Assembly: GCA_945907225.1 (NCBI GenBank)
Contig: CAMDSN010000029.1
Coordinates: 1-11,523 of the forward strand
DNA from: Flavobacterium psychrophilum
GTDB lineage: Bacteria > Bacteroidota > Bacteroidia > Flavobacteriales > Flavobacteriaceae
DNA: 11,523 bases
Direction: 5' to 3'
The notes beneath the pieces are model-generated. The model was not told the origin of the DNA. It ran no database searches and saw only the letters and a list, made by a program, of their open reading frames with translations. The position numbers and the translations under genes are program-made. Shown piece by piece: positions 6,036 through 11,523 of this stretch (the first letter of the stretch is position 1; each line of letters begins with the position of its first letter).

Positions 6036-7661
6036 TTATAGTTCGGGTCCGGCTTTTACTAGGCTAATCCCTTGCTCATTATCCGTATATTGTTCGAAAT
6101 TTTTAATGAATCTTGACGCTAAGTCTGTTGCTTTTGCATCCCAATCAGACATATCAGTGTAAGTATCCCTTGGATCCAAAATTGAAGAATCGACATCATC
6201 CAAATAAGTGGGTACCTCAAAATTAAATATTGGTATTTTTTTTGTGGAAACATCTTCAATAGACCCGTCTAAAATTGCATCAATTATTGCACGGGTATCT
6301 TTAATTGAAATTCGTTTTCCTGTTCCGTTCCAGCCCGTATTTACCATATATGCTTTAGCTTGGTTTTGTTCCATTTTTTTAACCAATTCTTCACCATATT
6401 TTGTGGGATGTAATGTTAAGAATGCTTTTCCGAAACAAGCAGAAAAAGTTGGCGTTGGCTCAGTAATTCCTCGCTCTGTTCCTGCTAATTTTGCAGTAAA
6501 TCCTGAGAGGAAATAATACTTTGTTTGTGCTGCAGTTAATTTAGAAACAGGCGGCATAACCCCAAATGCATCAGCTGTAAGAAAGATAACTTTATTAGCA
6601 TGTCCAGCCTTTGAAATAGGTTTCACAATATTATCTATATGGTTTAATGGATACGATACACGCGTATTTTGAGTGATCGAAGTGTTGCTAAAATCGATAT
6701 TCCCATTAAAATTAACACTTACATTTTCCAATAAAGCATTTCGTCTGATAGCTTTGTAAATATCTGGTTCATTTTCCATACTTAAGTCTATGGTTTTTGC
6801 ATAACACCCTCCTTCAAAATTAAATACGCCTTCATCATCCCATCCGTGCTCATCATCTCCAATTAATTCTCGCTTTGGATCAGTTGATAAAGTAGTTTTT
6901 CCAGTTCCTGAAAGTCCGAAAAAGATTGCAACATCTCCATCTTTACCTTTATTTGCTGAGCAGTGCATAGAGGCTATTCCCTGAAGTGGTAAATAGTAAT
7001 TCATCATAGCAAACATTCCTTTTTTCATTTCACCGCCATACCAGGTGCCACCAATTATTTGAATTTGCTCAGTAAGATTAAAAGCAACATACACTTCAGA
7101 ATTTAATCCATGGGCAGCAAAATCTTTAAATGAGGTTTTTGAAGCATTCATAACTATAAAGTCTGGCTCACCAAAGCTATCTAACTCCGATTCTGTTGGC
7201 TGAATGAACATATTGGTAACAAAATGTGCTTGCCATGCTACTTCCATTATAAAACGCACTTTCAATCGCGTGTTTTCATTGGCGCCACAAAACGCATCTA
7301 CGACATAAAGCTTTTTGCCCGATAATTGAGATATGGTTGTATCTTTTAGAGCATTCCAAGTGTTTTGAGTAATTGGTTTATTATCATTTACAGCTGTATC
7401 TGAATTCCACCAAATTGAATTTTCAGTTTTACTGTCTTTTACAATATATTTATCTTTAGGGGAACGTCCTGTAAAAATACCCGTCATAACATTAACAGCT
7501 CCAAGTTCTGTTACTTGTCCTTTTTCAAATCCAGTTAAATTTGAATTTAATTCATCATTATATAATTTTTCAAAAGAAGGATTATGAAATATTTTGGGAA
7601 CAGAATTGATTCCATATTTTTCTAACGAAATCGATTTCGTAATTTGGGCGCATTTATCCAT
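6036..7661 (-). CDS. pckA: Phosphoenolpyruvate carboxykinase (ATP)
   Basis: This enzyme converts oxaloacetate and ATP to phosphoenolpyruvate, CO2 and ADP, the entry step of gluconeogenesis, in the cytoplasm. At 541 residues it matches the ATP-dependent family. Landmarks: substrate-binding Arg66 in TGRSPKDKY (64-72), metal-site Lys213 and His233, the P-loop [11 protein letters not shown] (249-259), kinase-2-type [11 protein letters not shown] (266-276) with the metal-binding Asp near 269-270, and [10 protein letters not shown] (280-289). [16 protein letters not shown] (396-411) and [11 protein letters not shown] (441-451) follow, both standard for the family. Nothing is missing or frameshifted. 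The GTP-dependent family is excluded by length and by these motifs. The start at 7661 lies about 36 bases from a -7 element. DUF423 lies upstream on the same strand with an 80-base gap that holds this promoter and no clear terminator. Confidence 0.97.
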   Translation of the reverse strand: MDKCAQITKSISLEKYGINSVPKIFHNPSFEKLYNDELNSNLTGFEKGQVTELGAVNVMTGIFTGRSPKDKYIVKDSKTENSIWWNSDTAVNDNKPITQNTWNALKDTTISQLSGKKLYVVDAFCGANENTRLKVRFIMEVAWQAHFVTNMFIQPTESELDSFGEPDFIVMNASKTSFKDFAAHGLNSEVYVAFNLTEQIQIIGGTWYGGEMKKGMFAMMNYYLPLQGIASMHCSANKGKDGDVAIFFGLSGTGKTTLSTDPKRELIGDDEHGWDDEGVFNFEGGCYAKTIDLSMENEPDIYKAIRRNALLENVSVNFNGNIDFSNTSITQNTRVSYPLNHIDNIVKPISKAGHANKVIFLTADAFGVMPPVSKLTAAQTKYYFLSGFTAKLAGTERGITEPTPTFSACFGKAFLTLHPTKYGEELVKKMEQNQAKAYMVNTGWNGTGKRISIKDTRAIIDAILDGSIEDVSTKKIPIFNFEVPTYLDDVDSSILDPRDTYTDMSDWDAKATDLASRFIKNFEQYTDNEQGISLVKAGPEL

Positions 7662-7696
7662 ATAAAGAAAAGTTATATTGAAAATAATTTATTGCG

Positions 7697-7704
7697 CAAA
7701 GTTA
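7697..7704 (-). promoter_or_regulatory. -7 promoter element of pckA
   Basis: On the minus strand this reads TAACTTTG followed by CGC, an exact TAnnTTTG match. Predicted transcription starts near 7692, giving a leader of about 31 bases, the longest in this window. No strong TTG -33 box is visible; the A/T-rich DNA upstream offers only a TTT at the right spacing. Confidence 0.65.
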
Positions 7705-7741
7705 AAAATTTAATTTTAGAAACTATTTTTTTTATAAAATA

Positions 7742-8128
7742 TTATCTTTTAGATTTCCAAACGCTCCATAAACCCAAGCTCCAAGCAACAATTAAAAAAG
7801 CACCTCCGACCGGAGTTATCGCTCCAATAAGTTTAATATCTATTCCAGAAATTGTTTTAGTAGACAACAAAAAAATAGACCCTGAAAAAAGAAAGACCCC
7901 TGAAATCACGAATAAAAAAACTTTTTTCTTGACTTTGTTTGTAATGTGGTCAGTGCTTCCTAAAAACAATAAAAAAAAGGCATTATACATTTGATATTTG
8001 ACGGCTATTTCAAAAGCAGCAAGCTGTTCGGTAGAAAGCTCTTTTTTAAGGGCATGTGCTCCAAATGCACCTAAAATTATTGCAGTTAAACCTAATAAAA
8101 TTCCGGTACTTATTATTTTTCTTTCCAT
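7742..8128 (-). CDS. DUF423 family membrane protein (YgdD-like)
   Basis: This is a 128-residue inner-membrane protein of the small DUF423 family, function unknown. The family signature is visible at both ends: GAFGAHALKK at 20-29 close to the N-terminus, and ITPVGGAFLIVAWSLG at 104-119. About four hydrophobic helices are seen, near residues 5-24, 44-58, 69-88 and 100-122. A basic loop (NKVKKK, 64-69) lies before the third and a basic C-terminal tail (KSKR) at the end. The family is usually 110-130 residues, so this is full length. It is transcribed from its own promoter, divergent from the DUF3108 gene, and followed on the same strand by pckA. No terminator is seen in the 80-base gap, so read-through into pckA is possible. 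Confidence 0.88.
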   Translation of the reverse strand: MERKIISTGILLGLTAIILGAFGAHALKKELSTEQLAAFEIAVKYQMYNAFFLLFLGSTDHITNKVKKKVFLFVISGVFLFSGSIFLLSTKTISGIDIKLIGAITPVGGAFLIVAWSLGLWSVWKSKR

Positions 8129-8147
8129 TGTTTTTTACTTTTTTTGA

Positions 8148-8189
8148 AATACAAATTTATTTGTATTCTAATAATTGTAATACAAATTT
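8148..8189. repeat. Clustered AATACAAA / TTTGTATT repeats between divergent promoters
   Basis: AATACAAA (8148-8155), spacer TTTA, then TTTGTATT (8160-8167) form an 8-bp inverted repeat. The 11-base sequence AATACAAATTT at 8148-8158 recurs at 8179-8189, 31 bases on, and TTGTA-A-TACAA (8175-8185) is another small palindrome. The first copy overlaps the DUF423 -7 element and the second overlaps its possible -33 box. They could be operator half-sites or promoter-like sequence in AT-rich DNA. Confidence 0.4.
8152..8185 (-). promoter_or_regulatory. Promoter of the DUF423 gene
   Basis: The minus strand reads TAAATTTG at 8159-8152, an exact TAnnTTTG match. A TTG at 8185-8183 stands 23 bases upstream, at the outer limit of the usual -33 spacing. 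The predicted leader to the ATG at 8128 is about 19 bases. Confidence 0.6.
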
Positions 8190-8225
8190 TAAGATTCTTT
8201 TGGTATTTGAACCATTTAAAAAAAT

Positions 8226-8233
8226 TATTTTTG
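8226..8233 (+). promoter_or_regulatory. -7 promoter element of the DUF3108 - saccharopine dehydrogenase-like unit
   Basis: The sequence is TATTTTTG followed by C, an exact TAnnTTTG match. Possible TTG -33 boxes lie at 8200-8202 (spacer 23) and 8207-8209 (spacer 16). The predicted leader to the ATG at 8252 is about 15 bases. Confidence 0.65.
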
Positions 8234-8251
8234 CAACTTAAAACTTAATTC

Positions 8252-9013
8252 ATGGCAAGATTACAATACTATTTGAATGTTTTTATTTTTTTGTTAGTAA
8301 GCACTAGTGTAAACGGGCAACCTATAAAATCGGGGGAGAAACTGATTTTTGCTGGTTCTTATAACATGAGTGGATTGATGACTCAATTGGCTCAAGTAAC
8401 ATTATCCACTGAAAATGTGACCACAGCAAAAAATACCTATTTACACTTGAGTTGTGAATTGTCTACTTACAGTAAGTGGGACTCTTTTTTTAAGATTAGA
8501 GATATTTATGAGTCGTATGTTAATCCGCAAACACTGCGTCCGAGTTTGTACAAAAGAAACATAGATGAAGGGGGATGGACCAAAAAAGAAAAATATGTTT
8601 TCAAAGGAAATACAGTAAATAGTACTTCTAAAAGAAAAAATAGCCTTGAAACCCAAAAAACATTTACTATTGGTGGATCAACACAAGATGTAGTTTCGCT
8701 ATTATATAAAGTTAGAACTATTGATTTGAGTAAACTAACTGTTGGCCAAACACAGTCGTTAATGATTGTATTTGACGAAAAACAAATCCCTGTAACGCTT
8801 AAGTTTATGGGAAAAGAGACTATTTCGGCTGGAAATTTAGGCAAAAAAGAATGCTACAAACTATCAATAGGAGCAAAAACAGATGCGTTAAAAGGAAAAG
8901 ATAAAAATCTAATTTGGCTAACCGCAGACCAAAAAAAAATTCCCGTATTATTACAATTTAGCATTCCAGTTGGGACAGGAAAGTTAACTTTAACATCTGC
9001 TACAGGCATATAA
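8252..9013 (+). CDS. DUF3108 family exported protein
   Basis: This 253-residue protein matches the DUF3108 pattern of exported proteins with a beta-rich fold and no assigned biochemical role. Residues 1-22 look like a Sec signal peptide, with a hydrophobic stretch YYLNVFIFLLVSTSV and a likely cleavage after VNG, before Gln23. There is no lipobox cysteine, so a soluble periplasmic location is expected. The mature part alternates short beta strands: SGEKLIFAGSYN (27-38), the DIYESYVNPQTLRPSLYKR block (84-102), DVVSLLYKVRTIDLSKL (146-162), and the closing QFSIPVGTGKLTLTSA (235-250), which is typical of the family C-terminus. It heads a tandem unit: the next gene begins two bases after the stop, and the dehydrogenase gene follows 14 bases after that. 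Function cannot be inferred from sequence. Confidence 0.83.
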   Translation: MARLQYYLNVFIFLLVSTSVNGQPIKSGEKLIFAGSYNMSGLMTQLAQVTLSTENVTTAKNTYLHLSCELSTYSKWDSFFKIRDIYESYVNPQTLRPSLYKRNIDEGGWTKKEKYVFKGNTVNSTSKRKNSLETQKTFTIGGSTQDVVSLLYKVRTIDLSKLTVGQTQSLMIVFDEKQIPVTLKFMGKETISAGNLGKKECYKLSIGAKTDALKGKDKNLIWLTADQKKIPVLLQFSIPVGTGKLTLTSATGI

Positions 9014-9015
9014 TT

Positions 9016-9342
9016 ATGAGAAAGACATACCTTATTTTAGCATTGTTTTTTACCTTTTTGGCGATGGTTTTTTCTTTTTTACCATTAGACACAATAGCAT
9101 TTCTGCCTATTGGCATCGCTTTTTCGTTTTCTTTATTGCTTTTAAAAAAGTCGATTCAAAGTCAAAAAAAATTACCAAAAACTTTACTTTTTATATGCGG
9201 TATTATTACATTATTTGTAGTAGGGAAAACAGTATTTGTTAAAGATGAAATAGTTGAGGATACTAAATTTGAAAAAGAAAAAGTAGCAATTAAAAAAGAA
9301 GCCCAAAAAGAACTTGAGGAAATAGAAAACGACCTCGAATAA
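9016..9342 (+). CDS. Small three-helix membrane protein with a charged tail, unrecognised
   Basis: I do not recognise this 108-residue protein. It has three hydrophobic segments, at about residues 4-22, 25-43 and 55-73. The basic turn KKSIQSQKKLPK (44-55) lies between the second and third. Its tail from residue 76 to the end is dominated by Glu and Lys and looks like a short helix or coiled coil. By the positive-inside rule the 44-55 loop would be cytoplasmic; the tail side is then periplasmic if all three segments span. The gene is very probably real: it starts two bases after the DUF3108 stop, ends 14 bases before the dehydrogenase, and has codon and base use like its neighbours. No motif suggests a function. 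It could serve as a membrane partner of the preceding exported protein, but only the neighbourhood suggests that. Confidence 0.8.
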   Translation: MRKTYLILALFFTFLAMVFSFLPLDTIAFLPIGIAFSFSLLLLKKSIQSQKKLPKTLLFICGIITLFVVGKTVFVKDEIVEDTKFEKEKVAIKKEAQKELEEIENDLE

Positions 9343-9356
9343 ACAAGACAACCTTC

Positions 9357-10730
9357 ATGAGAAATATATTAATCATAGGCGCAGGTAGATCTGCTTCTTC
9401 ACTTATAAAATATCTTTTAAGAAAAGCTTCTCAAGAGAATTTAAATATAACCATTGGCGATCTTTCGTTAGAATTAGCTAGAAGAAAAACCTATAATCAT
9501 CCAAATGCAAATCCAATTGCACTAGATATAAATGACAACAAACAACGTCAGGCTGAAATACAAAAGGCAGATATTGTAATTTCTATGCTCCCTGCCAATA
9601 TGCATATTGAAGTGGCTAGAGATTGTGTGACATATAAAAAAAATATGGTTACTGCATCGTATATATCGGAGGAAATGCAAAGTTTGGACGAATCCGTTAA
9701 AGCAAATGGATTGGTATTCATGAATGAAGTTGGTCTCGATCCAGGAATTGATCATATGAGCGCCATGAAAGTGATTGAAGAAATTAAGAATAAAGGTGGA
9801 AAAATGATTTTATTTGAATCCTTTTGTGGAGGTCTTGTAGCGCCCGAATCCGATGATAATTTGTGGAATTACAAATTTACATGGGCTCCTAGAAATGTAG
9901 TTCTTGCTGGGCAAGGCGGAGCAGCCAAGTTCATTCAAGAAGGAAAATACAAATACATTCCCTATAACAAATTATTTCGTAGAACCGAATTTTTTCATGT
10001 AGAAGGGTATGGGCAATTTGAAGGATATGCCAATAGAGACTCATTAAAATATAGAAGTATTTATGGGCTTGATGATATTTTAACACTCTATCGAGGAACT
10101 ATTCGTCGGGTTGGATTTTCAAAAGCTTGGAATATGTTTGTTCAACTGGGCATGACAGATGACTCCTATAAAATGGAAAATACAGAAAAAATGAGTTATA
10201 GAGAATTTATTAATTCTTTCCTTCCATTTCATGCCTCCGACTCTGTCGAATTAAAAACGAGGTTGGCTCTAGGCATTGAACAAGATGACATTATGTGGGA
10301 TAAATTAATGGAATTAGATATTTTTAATTCCAAAAAAATTGTAGGGCTTAAAAACGTCTCCCCGGCTGAAATTTTAGAACATATTTTAAATGATAGTTGG
10401 ACACTTCAACCCGATGATAAAGATATGATTGTTATGTATCACAAATTTGGGTATGAAATAAATGGCGTCAAAAAACAAATTGACTCCAAAATGGTTTGTA
10501 TTGGGGATGATCAAATTTATACCGCCATGGCAAAAACGGTAGGATTGCCCGTGGCTATTGCAACACTACAAATTTTGAATGGAAAATTCAAAACCCCTGG
10601 AGTTCAAATTCCAATTGATAAAGAAATATATGAACCTATACTAAACGAGCTTGAATCATATGGTATAGTTTTTAAAGAAACGGAAATGCCATACTTAGGC
10701 TATAATCCGGATAAACTTATTTCGAATTAG
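9357..10730 (+). CDS. Saccharopine dehydrogenase-like NAD(P)-dependent oxidoreductase
   Basis: This 457-residue protein resembles saccharopine reductase/dehydrogenase of the glutamate-forming LYS9 type, which interconverts saccharopine with glutamate and 2-aminoadipate semialdehyde. The N-terminal Rossmann fold begins ILIIGAGRSASSL (4-16), with an acidic GDLS (34-37) after the second strand and DIVISMLPANMH (72-83). The family hallmark NEVGLDPGIDHM is at 123-134. Further LYS9-like blocks are FESFCGGLVAPESDDN (153-168), the YKFTWAPRNVVLAG segment (172-185), GYANRDSLKYRSIYG (223-237) and TLYRGTIRRVGF (243-254). The C-terminus KTVGLPVAIATLQILNGK (393-410) closes the dinucleotide domain. Length and domain order fit a complete enzyme. 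Homospermidine or carboxynorspermidine synthase relatives share the fold, but these motifs favour the saccharopine type. It is last in the unit with DUF3108 and the small membrane protein. An Lrp-type regulator lies directly downstream. Confidence 0.87.
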   Translation: MRNILIIGAGRSASSLIKYLLRKASQENLNITIGDLSLELARRKTYNHPNANPIALDINDNKQRQAEIQKADIVISMLPANMHIEVARDCVTYKKNMVTASYISEEMQSLDESVKANGLVFMNEVGLDPGIDHMSAMKVIEEIKNKGGKMILFESFCGGLVAPESDDNLWNYKFTWAPRNVVLAGQGGAAKFIQEGKYKYIPYNKLFRRTEFFHVEGYGQFEGYANRDSLKYRSIYGLDDILTLYRGTIRRVGFSKAWNMFVQLGMTDDSYKMENTEKMSYREFINSFLPFHASDSVELKTRLALGIEQDDIMWDKLMELDIFNSKKIVGLKNVSPAEILEHILNDSWTLQPDDKDMIVMYHKFGYEINGVKKQIDSKMVCIGDDQIYTAMAKTVGLPVAIATLQILNGKFKTPGVQIPIDKEIYEPILNELESYGIVFKETEMPYLGYNPDKLISN

Positions 10731-10802
10731 AATAAGGCATCAAAAAAACGAAGTGACGTAATATTGTAAATAAAATTCTCATTAATCTTCTATTTATTAA
10801 AA

Positions 10803-10817
10803 TAGCTACGCTAGCTA
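10803..10817. repeat. Double TAGCTA palindrome
   Basis: TAGCTA occurs at 10803-10808 and again at 10812-10817 with CGC between. Each copy is itself a palindrome, and together they form an inverted repeat. It touches the left arm of the long inverted repeat at 10817-10858. Its role is unknown; regulator half-sites or remnants of a hairpin are possible. Confidence 0.35.
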
Positions 10818-10858
10818 ACAATATAGCCAAAATCTAAATCGATTTTGGCTATATTGTT
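10817..10858. terminator. 18-bp perfect inverted repeat, probable terminator and possible operator
   Basis: AACAATATAGCCAAAATC (10817-10834) pairs without mismatch with GATTTTGGCTATATTGTT (10841-10858) around the loop TAAATC. It lies between the dehydrogenase stop (10730) and the lrp start (10904), so it could end the upstream transcript on a U-rich tail (TATTGTTT). The tail is a poor T-tract. The right arm contains the possible TTG -33 box of lrp (10854-10856), so DNA binding by a regulator at this site is an alternative. Terminator is the simpler reading. Confidence 0.6.
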
Positions 10859-10886
10859 TAAAATTAAAACTATTTGTATACTTTTG
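10854..10886 (+). promoter_or_regulatory. Promoter of the lrp-type regulator
   Basis: A TTG (10854-10856) and TACTTTTG (10879-10886) are separated by 22 bases, within the TTG-N17-23-TAnnTTTG pattern of flavobacterial promoters. The predicted start near 10890 leaves about 13 bases to the ATG at 10904. The -33 box lies in the right arm of the upstream inverted repeat. Confidence 0.65.
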
Positions 10887-10903
10887 AGTTTCAATTTAAA
10901 ACT

Positions 10904-11374
10904 ATGAAAATAAATCAACTTCAAATAGAAATAGATGGTATTGATAAAGAAATACTTAGAGACCTAATGCAAGATGCTCGGAAACCTATTTTACAGATTG
11001 CAAATAAAATTGGCATTTCAGGCGCTGCAATTCATCAAAGAATAAGAAAACTTGAGGAAGCTGGTGTTATTGCTAGTTCAAAACTAATTATAAATAATAA
11101 GATTTTAGGGTATAAAACAATGGCATTTATTGGTGTCTATCTTGAAAAAGCATCCAGTAATGCAGAAGCTGTAAAAGAGCTAAAAAAAATACCTGAGGTT
11201 TTAGAATGCCATTATACAACTGGAAATTGGAGTATTCTCATAAAAATTATTTGTAAAGACAATGAGCATTTGATGCAACTTTTAAACAAAAAAATTCAAC
11301 CTATAAGCGGAGTTTCTCGAACCGAAACATTTATTTCGTTAGAACAACAAATAGAAAGACAAATTCAATTTTAA
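10904..11374 (+). CDS. Lrp/AsnC family transcriptional regulator
   Basis: This is a 156-residue DNA-binding regulator of the Lrp/AsnC (feast/famine) family, which usually forms dimers to octamers and responds to amino acids. The N-terminal winged helix-turn-helix starts with IDGIDKEILRDLMQDARKP (10-28). The helix-turn-helix itself lies around IANKIGISGAAIHQRIRKLEEAGVI (32-56). A hinge beginning KLIINNKILGYKT leads to the ligand-binding RAM domain (about 70-146), with AFIGVYLE, PEVLECHYTTGNWSILIKI carrying the effector-loop glycine Gly107, and VSRTETFISL. The frame extends ten codons upstream to a TTG at 10874, but the predicted promoter -7 element (10879-10886) lies inside that extension. ATG 10904 is therefore the better start, and it restores the normal family N-terminus. 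It is in the same orientation as the saccharopine dehydrogenase-like gene but has its own promoter. Control of that gene or of itself is inference. Confidence 0.93.
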   Translation: MKINQLQIEIDGIDKEILRDLMQDARKPILQIANKIGISGAAIHQRIRKLEEAGVIASSKLIINNKILGYKTMAFIGVYLEKASSNAEAVKELKKIPEVLECHYTTGNWSILIKIICKDNEHLMQLLNKKIQPISGVSRTETFISLEQQIERQIQF

Positions 11375-11445
11375 AAAAAGTTTGCTTTGAAAAATTATTA
11401 AATGAACCCGTTGGGTGTAATTTTTATGGCCAATTTATTCTAAAT

Positions 11446-11506
11446 TGTCACATTGAGCTTGTCGAAATGTATTCTTTTTAATGTCTTCGACAAGCTCAGA
11501 CTGACA
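11446..11506. repeat. REP-like long inverted repeat (GAGCTTGTCGAA type)
   Basis: The arms are TGTCA-CAT-TGAGCTTGTCGAA (11446-11466) and TTCGACAAGCTCA-GAC-TGACA (11486-11506). Thirteen inner and five outer base pairs are perfect, with a 3x3 internal mismatch between them and a 19-base loop. Five Ts follow at 11507-11511, so the RNA form could act as a terminator for lrp. The TTCGACAAGCTCA core is, to my knowledge, a widespread intergenic repetitive element in many bacterial genomes. Its higher GC than the surrounding DNA fits a dispersed element. No gene is visible in 11375-11523. Confidence 0.75.
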
Positions 11507-11523
11507 TTTTTGTTCTAATTGAA

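Noticed and set aside
6208..6516. Plus-strand open frame of 102 codons inside pckA
   Set aside because: It is antisense to highly conserved pckA sequence, with no promoter element or recognisable protein pattern.
7644..7994. Plus-strand open frame covering the pckA start and most of DUF423
   Set aside because: It runs antisense to two well-supported genes and crosses the pckA promoter; it is a by-product of AT-rich, stop-poor sequence.
8441..8844. Two overlapping minus-strand open frames inside the DUF3108 gene
   Set aside because: The plus-strand frame has a signal peptide, family motifs, a promoter and operon spacing; the antisense frames have none of these.
11390..11425. Possible weak hairpin after lrp: ACCC-GTT-GGGT inside AAAAATTA / TAATTTTT
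   Set aside because: The inner stem is only 4 bp and the outer arms need a lopsided internal loop. The stronger hairpin at 11446-11506 is a better terminator candidate.
1..11523. A novel defence, mobile or secretion system
   Set aside because: I looked on both strands for transposases, integrases, toxin-antitoxin pairs, nucleases, phage genes and CRISPR-like repeats. All sizeable genes fit core metabolic, envelope or regulatory families with uniform base composition.

Overview
The window reads as ordinary, vertically inherited chromosome from a low-GC member of the Bacteroidota, most likely Flavobacteriaceae (Flavobacterium or a close relative). The support is threefold. Most proteins belong to families with a flavobacterial flavour (DUF4296 lipoprotein, DUF4271 membrane protein, a Bacteroidota-type dihydroorotase, DUF3108, DUF423). 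Non-coding DNA is very AT-rich. The Bacteroidota -7 promoter element TAnnTTTG stands in front of every transcription unit whose start lies in the window. Genes are tightly packed, and no stretch longer than about 175 bases lacks a gene. I see no transposase, integrase, phage gene, CRISPR array, tRNA or rRNA.

Layout. Bases 1-804 (minus) hold the N-terminal 268 residues of tyrosyl-tRNA synthetase, cut by the window edge. Divergent from it, 921-1949 (plus) encodes an extended short-chain dehydrogenase/epimerase. Its stop codon abuts the stop of a minus-strand three-gene operon read from 4432 down to 1950: polyprenol-phosphate mannosyltransferase-like GT2, dihydroorotase (pyrC), and a DUF4296 lipoprotein. 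Divergent from that operon, 4541-5974 (plus) carries a DUF4271 membrane protein and uroporphyrinogen-III synthase (hemD). This unit converges on pckA (7661-6036, minus) across a clear bidirectional terminator. Upstream of pckA on the same strand is a DUF423 membrane protein (8128-7742). Divergent from it, 8252-10730 (plus) is a tandem unit of a DUF3108 exported protein, a small three-helix membrane protein and a saccharopine dehydrogenase-like enzyme. An Lrp/AsnC regulator (10904-11374, plus) follows, preceded by a perfect 18-bp inverted repeat. The window ends in a long REP-like inverted repeat with GAGCTTGTCGAA / TTCGACAAGCTC arms.

How the parts relate. Most genes are housekeeping: translation (tyrS), pyrimidine synthesis (pyrC), tetrapyrrole synthesis (hemD), gluconeogenesis (pckA) and envelope glycosylation (GT2). 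The saccharopine dehydrogenase-like gene next to an Lrp-family regulator suggests locally controlled amino-acid (perhaps lysine) metabolism; that is inference. I found no convincing novel defence, mobile or secretion system. The items most worth a second look are the inverted repeat before lrp, the REP-like element, a glutamine at a usual metal-ligand histidine position in dihydroorotase, probable leaderless or near-leaderless transcripts, and the persistent pairing of unknown envelope proteins with core metabolic genes.
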